Of a stretch of 64,000 nucleotides of DNA, positions 39,317 to 47,320 are shown piece after piece. This DNA is from an uncultured Eubacteriales bacterium (GTDB lineage: Bacteria > Bacillota > Clostridia > Oscillospirales > Oscillospiraceae). The notes under the pieces were generated by a model. It was not told the origin of the DNA and searched no databases. It saw only the letters and a list, made by a program, of their open reading frames with translations. Made by a program: the position numbers and the translations under genes. The stretch spans positions 1 through 64,000 of the forward strand of contig URXW01000004.1 of the NCBI GenBank assembly GCA_900551995.1, read 5' to 3'. Every line of letters begins with the position of its first letter. Positions within the stretch are counted from its first letter, which is position 1.

Positions 39317-40513
39317 ATGTATACGCCTTCTAAAATAAAAATCAGTATGCTGTGCGCACTCGCCCTTTGCGGTCAGGTGCGCCGCGATGACCTTGCTATT
39401 TTTGCGCGGACGGCTGACGCAGGAGTTCGCACGATACGCGAGCTGGAAGACAAGGGTCTCATCGAGGACAAAACTGTCGAGGTGACGGTGCGGATCGACG
39501 GAAGAAACCGCCCGCGGATGCGCCATGTCTGCGGCCTCACAAATGCAGGGCTTTTGTTTCTGCTTACGCATGGCGCATCACTTTTTCCGTGGCTGGCAAG
39601 CGTGCCGAAAGAAATCGTTGGGCGGGTCAATTTGAAAGGCGGCAGCTGCACGCGGCGAATTCCGTTGGACAGGCGGCTGGATCTAAGTGGAGCCAATTGC
39701 TTTTTTATCGCAGCAGGCTACGAGACCCGCCCTCTTGTATTCGATGAAAACATGAAAGAGGGAAAGCCCTCGTTAGCAAGCTGCCTTGCGGAGATTTTAC
39801 CGCCGCTGGATGCTCGCAATGACCGCAGCTTCTACAATGTACTGGAGATAAAGAGGGACATTCTGGGTAACGGCATGGCTGCACGCTTTGCCCGGTATGT
39901 GGGGTTTGTTGTGCACGGCGGTATGCCGGCAGCCGTATACGTCGTGCCGCAGGGGGGACTGTCATGGGGCACGAGCGTGGTGAACAAGGAGCGAGCACTC
40001 TTTGACGACTTTGTCCTCAGAGGGATGCATACCGCAAAGGATATGGGGCACGATTGTATTCTGCTGGTTCGCAAGCCCCGCGATTTGAGCAGGACACTTG
40101 CCATGGAACCCGGCAAGGTGGTGCCGCGGGGTATGCGCTATGTCGTGCCGATGAGCCGGGAGGGGATGAGAGATTTGGAATATATCCAAAACTGGGGCTA
40201 CCACAAATTAAAGGCAGCGTGCAGTGAAAGCATAAGCGAGGCCGGCTATGCGAAGAACACGGAGAAGGGTACGATTCCGGGAAACGCGGCAACGAGAATA
40301 TCTACGGTATGCCCGCTGATAGACCCGGTTACCGGCAATTACATCACAATAGGACCGCTGATAACGATTCACGTGCTGAAGGAAAATGCGGCACTGATGC
40401 AGGTGGGAAAGCCCATCACTGTTTTCTGCTTTCCGCATCAAATGGCCTTTTATCGCGCGGCCCTCGGTGAAGAAATAGATTTCCTTCTGGCCTCTGCTGA
40501 AGGCGCGGGGTGA
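39317..40513 (+). CDS. Island protein with N-terminal winged helix, replication-relaxation-like
   Basis: A 398-residue protein with GAGGAGAGGAG upstream. Residues 8-80 look like a winged helix-turn-helix (ISMLCALALCGQVRRDDLAI, IRELEDKGLIEDKTVEV). The remainder (residues about 140-390) has alternating beta-strands and helices with no catalytic motif that I recognise. The arrangement resembles replication-relaxation or MobC-like proteins of integrated elements, but the assignment is weak. A perfect GGGGTGATCCG hairpin spans its stop codon. Confidence 0.5.
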   Translation: MYTPSKIKISMLCALALCGQVRRDDLAIFARTADAGVRTIRELEDKGLIEDKTVEVTVRIDGRNRPRMRHVCGLTNAGLLFLLTHGASLFPWLASVPKEIVGRVNLKGGSCTRRIPLDRRLDLSGANCFFIAAGYETRPLVFDENMKEGKPSLASCLAEILPPLDARNDRSFYNVLEIKRDILGNGMAARFARYVGFVVHGGMPAAVYVVPQGGLSWGTSVVNKERALFDDFVLRGMHTAKDMGHDCILLVRKPRDLSRTLAMEPGKVVPRGMRYVVPMSREGMRDLEYIQNWGYHKLKAACSESISEAGYAKNTEKGTIPGNAATRISTVCPLIDPVTGNYITIGPLITIHVLKENAALMQVGKPITVFCFPHQMAFYRAALGEEIDFLLASAEGAG

Positions 40514-40538
40514 TCCGCTACGCGGATCACCCCGCGCA
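40504..40538. terminator. Palindromic hairpin at the end of the 39317 gene
   Basis: GCGGGGTGATCCG and CGGATCACCCCGC form a 13-bp stem with loop CTACG or shorter. No T-run follows. Related hairpins occur at 44180 and 46481. Confidence 0.6.
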
Positions 40539-40562
40539 AAGATGGCAGTCGGCTGGATATGG

Positions 40563-41903
40563 TTACAGAAACATTGCCATGTAGATGGGCAGATGAAGGA
40601 TGTTATCGGAGCGCATAACATCCTTAGTGTAAAGGATGTAGCTCTCACCGATTTTCGAGGAGAACTTTGCGCGGAATTTGTCCAATGATGCGTGGCTGCG
40701 GTAGCTGCCGGACTTCACTTCGATGGGGGCTATTTTTTTGCCCTCGGCAATCAGGAAATCGACCTCCATATGGTTTTCCCGATGCTCCTTATCGCAGCGG
40801 GAGTAGAAGTAGAGCTTGTGTCCGCGGCATCGGAGCATCTGCGCCACCATGTTTTCCAAAATCATACCCTCATTTACGTCCAGCTTGTCAAAAAGGATGG
40901 CTTTATACAGCTCGTTGTCCGTATAGCCCTTGTCCATGAATGTCTGTGTCACCAGCAACCCCGTGTCTGCCATATAGCATTTCTGCGTGGCGTGGTCGGC
41001 ACTGAGGGCAAGCCCTACATTGGGGTCGGTGGCGTTGAAGCAGGTATTGACTACCATCGCTTCGTTCAGCCAGATAAAGGAATCCTCATAGGAACGGAAA
41101 CGTGCATTTTCACCCAGCGAACTCAGCCGATATTTCTTTTCCTTTTTGGATAGCTGACCGGAAATACCGTCGAAAACAGCATAGACCTTATCCTCGTATC
41201 CCTCTGCGAACTTGGCGACATCGTCGCGGTAGAGCCGCAGAATGTTTCGCTTCGCCATGTCGGAAGCGGCAAAGTCCTTCCCATTCAGGTAGGCGAGGAT
41301 GGACTGGGGCATCCCGCCTACCAGCAGGTACTGCCGGAAGCTATTCATAACCTTTCGATGCACCGCCTGACCCAAGGGCTTTTGCGCCTCGAATGCCTGC
41401 CGGATAAACGGAACGGTGACCTCATCATCCAGTGCCCACAGAAATTCTTCAAAGTCCAAGGGGAACATCTCCAGATGTTCCTCCTCCGATGGGATGATAA
41501 TGTCCTTGACGTTCTTCTTGAGCCGGATGAGAGAGCCTGTTTCCAGATAATCGTAGCGACCATCCGCCACAAGGTATTTGATGAGCTGCCGTGCGCGGGG
41601 GAACTGCTGCACCTCATCAAACACGATGAGGGACTCCCTGTTATAGAGCTGGACCCCGAAGAAAACGGACAGCTTGGCGAAAAACATATCGAGGTCGGTG
41701 CTGTCATTTTCAAAGATATCCAATACATCCTTCGGGACATTCCCGAAATCAATAATGATGTGGCTTTTATACTCGTTTTCTGCGAACTCCTTGGCAATGA
41801 AGCTCTTGCCAACGCGCCTTGCGCCGTCAATCAGCAGCGCTGTCGTTCCGCCGCTTCGCTGCTTCCACGCAACGAGGTCGTCATAAATCTTCCGCTTCAG
41901 CAT
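40563..41903 (-). CDS. DUF4143-type AAA+ ATPase A
   Basis: A 446-residue protein. Walker A is IDGARRVGKSF, Walker B LIVFDEVQQFPRAR, sensor region YLETGSLIRLKKN, followed by FRQYLLVGGMPQSILAYL typical of this ATPase family, a winged-helix region (residues about 240-300) and a C-terminal nuclease-fold DUF4143 domain (HMEVDFLIAEGKKIAPIEVKSG). These proteins are abundant in anaerobes and their role is unknown. AGGAGG precedes the ATG. Three 14-base direct repeats with 33-base period overlap and precede its promoter. Confidence 0.88.
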   Translation of the reverse strand: MLKRKIYDDLVAWKQRSGGTTALLIDGARRVGKSFIAKEFAENEYKSHIIIDFGNVPKDVLDIFENDSTDLDMFFAKLSVFFGVQLYNRESLIVFDEVQQFPRARQLIKYLVADGRYDYLETGSLIRLKKNVKDIIIPSEEEHLEMFPLDFEEFLWALDDEVTVPFIRQAFEAQKPLGQAVHRKVMNSFRQYLLVGGMPQSILAYLNGKDFAASDMAKRNILRLYRDDVAKFAEGYEDKVYAVFDGISGQLSKKEKKYRLSSLGENARFRSYEDSFIWLNEAMVVNTCFNATDPNVGLALSADHATQKCYMADTGLLVTQTFMDKGYTDNELYKAILFDKLDVNEGMILENMVAQMLRCRGHKLYFYSRCDKEHRENHMEVDFLIAEGKKIAPIEVKSGSYRSHASLDKFRAKFSSKIGESYILYTKDVMRSDNILHLPIYMAMFL

Positions 41904-41943
41904 ACCGATTCCTCCTGCCTTTCAAAGTCGTGCTGTTTTCCAT

Positions 41944-42038
41944 AGTTTAGCACAGGCCTGCACGAAAAGGCAAGTTAAATATGTCGATATTTGCACGAAA
42001 CGGCAGGAGAGATGACTTTGCTGCTGCACGAAACGGCG
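41944..42038 (-). promoter_or_regulatory. Promoter and 33-bp-spaced triple repeat of ATPase A
   Basis: TGCACGAAAAGGCA (41959), TGCACGAAACGGCA (41992) and TGCACGAAACGGCG (42025) are spaced exactly 33 bases. On the minus strand a promoter TTGCCT, 18 bases, TAAACT (41973-41944) overlaps the first copy. Confidence 0.7.
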
Positions 42039-42202
42039 GGTTTTCGCAGACCCCCCAAAGCCCCCTCAGAGCCCCGCTGGGCCATGCCGCAGAGCTGGGT
42101 ATAGTTTCTCGCACACGGGCAGTTCCGCGCCTACTGCGCCTCGTCTGAGGCTTCCGGCGGCACGCTGCCGCACACTGCTCTCCCGACACCTGAAGCAAAA
42201 GA

Positions 42203-42235
42203 GTGCTCCTGCGAGGTGGATCCTCGCAGGAGCAC
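42203..42235 (-). terminator. Hairpin after ATPase B
   Basis: GTGCTCCTGCGAGG and CCTCGCAGGAGCAC form a perfect 14-bp stem, followed on the minus strand by TCTTTT. The rest of 42040-42290 shows no gene. Confidence 0.7.
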
Positions 42236-42291
42236 TTCTTCCAAGCCGTCCGACTGGCTTTGTGCCGCGATAAGTTTCACAAGGAAATGGC

Positions 42292-43587
42292 TCAGATACA
42301 AAACGCGGCATAGAGAGGAACGATTTTCTTGTTGTCCTCAAAGCCGAAGTTTTTGGCAGAGAGCTTGATTGCATAAGCGGGCTTGTAGGTGTCCATATAG
42401 ACCTTTAAGCTCTTGGCTTTGGTGTTGTCGGCAGACTTGACCTCAATGGGAATGAGCTGCCCGTCACGCTGAATGATAAAATCAATTTCAGCCCCACGCT
42501 CGGACTCCCAATAGTAGGTGTGGTAGCCGTTAATGGTAAGCTGCACATTAACATAGTTCTCCGCCATACCGCCCTTGAAGTCGTTAATTTCCTCGACCAT
42601 ATAGAGAATGTCATTGGCGGCTAAATCCTTTTTGGCGCAAAGCAGTCCTAAGTCAGACACATAAATCTTGAACGCATCAATATCACGGTAGTTTTCAAGG
42701 GGCTTTTTGATTTGCTCCACCTTGTATACCTGTGACACGATACCAGACAGGCAAAGCCATTCAATTGCGTTTTCAAATTCGGAAGCCCGTCCGCCTTTCT
42801 TAATCAGCTTATATTGGAAACGGGTATTCTTTTTTGAGAGCTGAACGGTAATGTTGTCATAAGCAAGTCTGGTTTTCTTAATTTCATTCAAGCTGTTATA
42901 CTTGCTCATATCGTTGAGATAGCTTACAAGTATCGTATCCTGCGTATGGCGGACAAGGATATAATCCTTTGTTTCAGCGAATTGCATCACGCACTCCGGC
43001 ATACCGCCGACCACAAGATACCGACGGTAAAGCTGCATTGCGGCGTCGTGCAAGGCAACGGGAAGCGGCGTATCGGTTTGAAAGCATTGTTTAATCTGCT
43101 CTACCAAATCGCCCTCGCCGAGTGCCAACATAAATTCCTCCATATCCATAGGATAAAGTGTTTTCATATCGACCTTTCCTACGGGAAAAGAGAATTTTGC
43201 CCTGTTGACCGCAACCCCGAGCAAGCTGCCTGCGACAATGATGTGGTAATCTGGGGCGTCCTCGCAAAAGTATTTGAGGGAGGTCAAAGCCCTTTCGCAG
43301 AGCTGCACCTCGTCAAAGACTATCAGCGTTTTTTCTTTTACGATGGTCTGACCTGCGATATGGGACAAAATCGGTATCAGATAATCGGGGCTGATGTTTT
43401 CCTCAAAGGTTTCGTTCAGCTTTGGATTGGTTTCAAAGTTGAAGTATGCCACATTTTCATAGTGGGTGCGCCCGAACTCCAGAATGGAATAGGTCTTTCC
43501 GACCTGTCTTGCGCCCTGTAAGATAAGGGGCTTGCGGTGTTCGTTTTCTTTCCACGCTTCTAAGAAGCCCATAATCTTTCTATACAT
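42292..43587 (-). CDS. DUF4143-type AAA+ ATPase B
   Basis: A 431-residue protein. Walker A is LQGARQVGKTYSIL, Walker B TLIVFDEVQLCERAL, then VAGSLLGVAV and YLVVGGMPECVMQF as in the family; the C-terminal DUF4143 part has RGAEIDFIIQRDGQLIPIEVKSAD, a nuclease-like E/D-x-K set that is often inactive. It shares only family-level similarity with ATPase A, so the genes are not a recent duplication. AGGAGG precedes the ATG. The function is unknown. Confidence 0.9.
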   Translation of the reverse strand: MYRKIMGFLEAWKENEHRKPLILQGARQVGKTYSILEFGRTHYENVAYFNFETNPKLNETFEENISPDYLIPILSHIAGQTIVKEKTLIVFDEVQLCERALTSLKYFCEDAPDYHIIVAGSLLGVAVNRAKFSFPVGKVDMKTLYPMDMEEFMLALGEGDLVEQIKQCFQTDTPLPVALHDAAMQLYRRYLVVGGMPECVMQFAETKDYILVRHTQDTILVSYLNDMSKYNSLNEIKKTRLAYDNITVQLSKKNTRFQYKLIKKGGRASEFENAIEWLCLSGIVSQVYKVEQIKKPLENYRDIDAFKIYVSDLGLLCAKKDLAANDILYMVEEINDFKGGMAENYVNVQLTINGYHTYYWESERGAEIDFIIQRDGQLIPIEVKSADNTKAKSLKVYMDTYKPAYAIKLSAKNFGFEDNKKIVPLYAAFCI

Positions 43588-43609
43588 AAGCAGTCCTCCT
43601 TAAAGGTGC

Positions 43610-43697
43610 TGACCATAGTATAGCAGATATTCATGTAAAAATCAACAATACCAAGTTGAATATTCGCAAAAAATGACACGAATATTTTTGTAAATCT
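43610..43697 (-). promoter_or_regulatory. Promoter and triple repeat of ATPase B
   Basis: On the minus strand TTGATT, 17 bases, TATACT precedes the gene. The motif ATTTTTACATGAATATC and two variants (ATTTTTTGCGAATATTC, ATTTACAAAAATATTC) occupy about 43626-43643, 43658-43675 and 43680-43697. The first copy lies in the promoter; core spacings are 33 and 22 bases. Confidence 0.6.
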
Positions 43698-43931
43698 AAC
43701 ATTATTCGACGCGAGACGCGTTTTCTACATAGCTCGGGCACGACCAGCACTTTCGTCCTCACGAGCTTCGTGCAGAGCCGCGTCCCATTGCTCCGGCGGC
43801 AGTGCCAAGGAAAGCAGCGTCCCGCACCTGAGGTGCCACGCTGGTCACAAAATACTCGAACCCTCCGTTTGCTGGACGTGTTATAATATATCCGGGAACC
43901 ATTGTTAAGGACATCGAGAGGAGTGAACTAC

Positions 43932-44186
43932 ATGGGCTTGGAGAAGGCTATCGTATCTGGGCGGGAACACCGCAAGCCATACCACGGCGCGAAGGCGGTG
44001 TGCTTTAACTGCCGCAACCATGGTACTTGCGACTATTGTAGGAGCAATCGGCTGTATGGCGCACGTAAGCGCGAGGCGGCTGCGAATGAGCGACAGGACG
44101 AATATGAGGCGTATGTCTGCGGCGGGAAGGACTCCGCCGCAGACGCTTTTTATGAAGCCGCCTGCGAGCAAAGCACAAGCCGGTGA
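43932..44186 (+). CDS. Small island protein with zinc-finger-like Cys motif
   Basis: An 84-residue protein starting at ATG 43932 with GAGAGGAG upstream; an upstream in-frame start has no ribosome site. The middle has KAVCFNCRNHGTCDYCRSNR, four to five cysteines and a His suited to one zinc. The C-terminus is acidic with a DEYEAYVCGGKDS segment. A TATAAT box lies about 39 bases upstream. It stands between ATPase genes but on the opposite strand. Function unknown. Confidence 0.55.
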   Translation: MGLEKAIVSGREHRKPYHGAKAVCFNCRNHGTCDYCRSNRLYGARKREAAANERQDEYEAYVCGGKDSAADAFYEAACEQSTSR

Positions 44187-44212
44187 TCCGCGCAGTCGCG
44201 CAGATCACCGGC
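44180..44212. terminator. GGTGATC-type hairpin after the 43932 gene
   Basis: CCGGTGATCCGCGC and GCGCAGATCACCGG pair over 13 of 14 positions. It belongs to a family of similar hairpins with 40504 and 46481. Confidence 0.6.
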
Positions 44213-44284
44213 CCTTCAGCTTTCGTAGGTTGTGTCGGTCAGGCATGGGAGCGGAAGATGCTTACCGCGTGTCTGAGAGGTATC

Positions 44285-44482
44285 TCACAGGTCTGCCTCT
44301 GCCAAATACCGTTTCAGCAGGAAAGTGCAGAAATAGGGAAATGTGTAGATGTCATCGCTGAAGCCGATATTGCCGCCGGTGAGCTTGATGCCGCAGTGGA
44401 TGTCGTCATACTTCTCACTGGCAATCAGTGTACGAAGGGATTTTGCCGTGCCGTTTTTCGCCTTGACCTCAATCGAAGCCAC
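44285..44482 (-). pseudogene. Remnant C-terminus of a fourth DUF4143 ATPase
   Basis: The 65 codons (IEVKAKNGTAKSLRTLIASE, YDDIHCGIKLTGGNIGF, FPYFCTFLLKRYL) match the C-terminal end of DUF4143-type proteins, including the IEVKAK motif, but the ATPase domain is missing and the upstream 90 bases do not continue it. There is no ribosome site. It is best read as a decayed copy. Confidence 0.75.
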
Positions 44483-44572
44483 AAAAAATGAACGAGTTTT
44501 TCAAGCGTTATCACATTTTATGAGCGAGTTTTGCTCATATCTGCACGAAAACCGCGCAGATGTGTTGCGGCA

Positions 44573-45847
44573 TCAGTTTTTCAGGCAACCGATAGGGACG
44601 ACACACACGCCATCCGGACGGCGATAGGCAAAATCGCCGGTTCCGGTCAAGACCATCAGGAAGGCGGGCGCGTTCATTTTATCGGTATCAATTTTTTCAG
44701 CCATCGCTTTCAGGCTTTTCGCGCCCTCCTCAATGAGCCTGTCGCCGCCGAGCTTAATTTCAACGAGCCCGTATTTCCCGTTTCTCAAATGAATAACGGC
44801 GTCGCATTCCTGTCCGTCTTTATCTCTGTAGTGGTAAACCTCTCCGTTCAAAGCATCGGCAAAAACGCGAAGATCTCTGATACAAAGTGTTTCAAAGAGG
44901 AAGCCGAATGTCTTCAGGTCATTGATCAAATCGTTCGGGCCGATGCCTAGAGCGGCAGCAGCAATAGACGGATCAACATAGTACCGGGTATCTGATGAGC
45001 GAATCGCAGTCTTGGAGCGTAGATTGGGGTTCCATGCAGGCATATCCTCTACAACAAAGATTTTTCTGAGCGCATTTACGTAGGAAGCAACCGTTTCTTC
45101 GCTGATCGCCACTTCGTCGTTTGTCGAAATATCCTGTGCAAGCACCGTATTCGGCACCTGGCCTCCTTGATTTCTTGCGTAGGAGCGCATGAGCCTGCGA
45201 ACTCTTTCTGGATTCTTCTGTACATTGTCGGCACGGTTAATATCCGAGTGTACAACTGCATCATAGTAATCAGCCGCCTGATCCAAAGCAATTTCATCGC
45301 GCATATCCACAGCCTGCGGCCAACCGCCCCGGCACACGAGGAAAGCCAGACGGTCAATACTTAAATCTGAACTTCCATCTACCTCCGTATTTCCCTCAAA
45401 CAGATCTTTTATGCTGACTTCACCTGTTGAATCCCCGGATTCATATAGGCTCATCGGCCTCATCGTCAACCATGTAAAACGCCCCGTACCGGAGTGTGTA
45501 ATCTCCTTGGTATCGGCGGGAACGGCAGACCCGGTGAGGAGAAATTGTCCCAACTCGCCGCGATGGTCAACCTCAAAGCGAATGGCATCCCAAAGCTTTG
45601 GAGCAAGCTGCCACTCGTCAATCAGTCTCGGTGTCGCGCCTTTCAGCAGCCGCTTGGGGTTCAACTCGGACATCGTGATGTTCTGCGCTTTCTTTTCCGG
45701 GTCGTCCATATATAAAATGCTGGCTGCAAGCTGCTCCGCAGTTGTGGTTTTACCGCACCACTTAGGGCCTTCGATCAGCACCGCACCTTTGCCTTCCAGC
45801 TTCCGCATCAGAATATCGTCAGCAATTCTTTTCCTGTAATTCTTCAT
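44573..45847 (-). CDS. DUF4143-type AAA+ ATPase C
   Basis: A 424-residue protein. Walker A is IEGPKWCGKTTTAEQLA, Walker B PRLIDEWQLAPKLWD, then FLLTGSAVPAD and a FLVCRGGWPQAVD segment in place of the usual GGMP. The C-terminal nuclease-like part is DGQECDAVIHLRNGKYGLVEIKLGG. It is the most divergent of the three ATPases here. Three direct repeats with an exact 23-base period lie just upstream of its promoter. The function is unknown. Confidence 0.9.
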   Translation of the reverse strand: MKNYRKRIADDILMRKLEGKGAVLIEGPKWCGKTTTAEQLAASILYMDDPEKKAQNITMSELNPKRLLKGATPRLIDEWQLAPKLWDAIRFEVDHRGELGQFLLTGSAVPADTKEITHSGTGRFTWLTMRPMSLYESGDSTGEVSIKDLFEGNTEVDGSSDLSIDRLAFLVCRGGWPQAVDMRDEIALDQAADYYDAVVHSDINRADNVQKNPERVRRLMRSYARNQGGQVPNTVLAQDISTNDEVAISEETVASYVNALRKIFVVEDMPAWNPNLRSKTAIRSSDTRYYVDPSIAAAALGIGPNDLINDLKTFGFLFETLCIRDLRVFADALNGEVYHYRDKDGQECDAVIHLRNGKYGLVEIKLGGDRLIEEGAKSLKAMAEKIDTDKMNAPAFLMVLTGTGDFAYRRPDGVCVVPIGCLKN

Positions 45848-45881
45848 TTGGGATACCTCGCCTTCCTTTGCGTTAGCTTTA

Positions 45882-45976
45882 TTATATGCACTGATTATGG
45901 ATTATGCAATGGTTTTCCGATAGTTGGCGAAATATTTTTCCGACGATTGGCGGAAATTTGATACGATAGTTGGTGG
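45882..45976 (-). promoter_or_regulatory. Promoter and 23-bp-spaced triple repeat of ATPase C
   Basis: On the minus strand TTGCAT (45910-45905), 17 bases, TATAAT (45887-45882). Immediately upstream are CCGATAGTTGGCG (45918), CCGACGATTGGCG (45941) and ACGATAGTTGGTG (45964), exactly 23 bases apart. Confidence 0.75.
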
Positions 45977-46053
45977 CACAATCCCTGCAAATAAGCAACC
46001 CCGCTCTCTGCATCGCAGCGTGTCACGGGGATGCCCTTCATCTTGGCACGTTG

Positions 46054-46416
46054 TTAGGCTTCAAAGTCCACGGACGAGTTGCAGCGGCTCATCTCGGCAT
46101 CCTTTTCTTCGTTGTCCAGTTCTTCGAGCGTGTAGCGTCTCGAATTGCCCTGTGTATAGCCCAGAGCGGCCATCAGTTCAGGCGCGGAGTCGAATGCGCC
46201 GGACAGCCCCTCGCCCTTCTCAGCGGCAGCCATCGCTGCCTGAGTCACCGCGTTAGGCACTTCCATGTCGTATGGAAGCCTTCCCGCTTGGACGACGACC
46301 TCTGCAAAAGAAGTAAATGCCTCTTCAAGCGACAGATTATATCGGGAGCAGATGGCCGCCAGCTGCTCCCTAATGTTGGTTTCCAATTCAAAGGTTATTG
46401 TTGTCTTCATCCGCAT
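46054..46416 (-). CDS. RelB/DinJ-type antitoxin
   Basis: A 120-residue protein with a ribbon-helix-helix N-terminus (MKTTITFELETNIREQLAAI, CSRYNLSLEEAFTSFAEVVV) and VVQAGRLPYDMEV, typical of RelB/DinJ antitoxins. The C-terminus is longer than usual and acidic. GGAGG precedes the first ATG (46416); 46410 is an alternative. No toxin gene is seen in the next 200 bases, only a 48-codon frame ending in the repeats of ATPase C, so it may be an orphan or a decayed module. Confidence 0.75.
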   Translation of the reverse strand: MRMKTTITFELETNIREQLAAICSRYNLSLEEAFTSFAEVVVQAGRLPYDMEVPNAVTQAAMAAAEKGEGLSGAFDSAPELMAALGYTQGNSRRYTLEELDNEEKDAEMSRCNSSVDFEA

Positions 46417-46480
46417 CGCACCTCCAGTACCGCCACTATACCATGTGTAAGGTGCTGCAGGAAAGAGGCTCTTAAAGAAG

Positions 46481-46513
46481 CAGGTGATCTGCGCCGATGG
46501 CGCAGATCACCTG
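46481..46513. terminator. GGTGATC-type hairpin between antitoxin genes
   Basis: CAGGTGATCTGCGCC and GGCGCAGATCACCTG form a perfect 15-bp stem with a CGAT-type loop, just downstream of the 46524 gene (minus strand). Confidence 0.7.
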
Positions 46514-46523
46514 CCTTGTCTGT

Positions 46524-46718
46524 TCAGGTAGAGGAATCGTCCTCGCTCATGGCCTTGTCGATGGCGCGGTTGATGTAGGCGTTGACGGACTCGCCGCGCT
46601 GTGCCGCGTGCGCCTGAATGATTTCCTTCTTGCCTTTGGGCATGCGGAGCTTTATTTCATCATAGTTGTTCTTGACGTACTTATTCACAGCGCGTTGCTG
46701 CGCTTTTGAAACTGCCAT
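46524..46718 (-). CDS. Arc/RHH-like small DNA-binding protein
   Basis: A 64-residue basic protein; KAQQRAVNKYVKNNYDEIKL, RMPKGKKEIIQAHAAQRG and SVNAYINRAIDKAM fit the Arc-like ribbon-helix-helix family found as stand-alone antitoxin-like regulators on mobile elements. No toxin partner adjoins. GGAGG precedes the ATG. Confidence 0.7.
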   Translation of the reverse strand: MAVSKAQQRAVNKYVKNNYDEIKLRMPKGKKEIIQAHAAQRGESVNAYINRAIDKAMSEDDSST

Positions 46719-46829
46719 AATGGCCTCCTTAAGCTATATCAGTTCAGTACTATTTTAACCGAAAAGCTATACTGGGTTCAATATACAAGTTGCACATATA
46801 ATGTACCCAATATTTGTGGACTTTGCCAA

Positions 46830-46857
46830 TTGAATATTGTCCCCAATATGATATAAT
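46830..46857 (+). promoter_or_regulatory. Promoter with internal palindrome, upstream of the GHKL operon
   Basis: TTGAAT, 16 bases, TATAAT. The perfect palindrome ATATTGTCCCCAATAT (46834-46849) fills the spacer, an ideal repressor site. A half site CCCAATATT lies upstream at 46806. Confidence 0.75.
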
Positions 46858-46869
46858 AGCTATAGAAAA

Positions 46870-47075
46870 CAAAACAACGGCAGTCACAGGGAGCGCCAAC
46901 TCCCTATGACCTGCGCAGGTGAAGCAACCACCTACACAACGGAAAAATTCCGCACCGCAGGGAGAAGTATACCCTATTTTCAAGGGATTTGCAAGTCCTC
47001 CCTGCGGACGGATACTCCGTTTCCTTGTCGTTTTCCGACGCACCGTGTAGGTATTTCCTGCACGGTGTTTTGTTT
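46870..47075 (+). promoter_or_regulatory. Structured leader upstream of the GHKL operon
   Basis: Between promoter and first gene are hairpins CAGGGAG/CTCCCTATG near 46881-46905, CGGAAAAATTCCG near 46939, CCGCAGGGA/TCCCTGCGG (46962-47014), and CACCGTG/CACGGTG (47041-47068) followed by TTTTGTTT. The last looks like a terminator directly before the ribosome site, so attenuation is possible. Confidence 0.5.
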
Positions 47076-47098
47076 ATCAAAAACAAAGGAGTACGGAC

Positions 47099-47302
47099 AT
47101 GGACGAAAACAGAAAGAACACCATCGAAGTGGAGATGACCGAGGACGATTGGATGGAGCTGCTGCAGGTTTGCATTGACCTGCGCGTGACGCCTGACACC
47201 CTGATTGAGTGCTTTTGTTGGGAGGTCATCCGCCAGCAGTCATTGCTGCGCATCGTCGCAGACGCTATTCGCCGGGACGCTGTTACACGCAGCGCAAAGT
47301 AA
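47099..47302 (+). CDS. Small conserved mobile-element protein
   Basis: A 67-residue acidic-then-helical protein (NTIEVEMTEDDWMELLQVC, DLRVTPDTLIECFCWEVIRQ) with AAAGGAG upstream. It precedes the GHKL gene by 18 bases and is co-transcribed. I remember similar short proteins on integrative elements; the role is unknown. Confidence 0.6.
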   Translation: MDENRKNTIEVEMTEDDWMELLQVCIDLRVTPDTLIECFCWEVIRQQSLLRIVADAIRRDAVTRSAK

Positions 47303-47320
47303 CGGAAAGGAGCTTTAACC

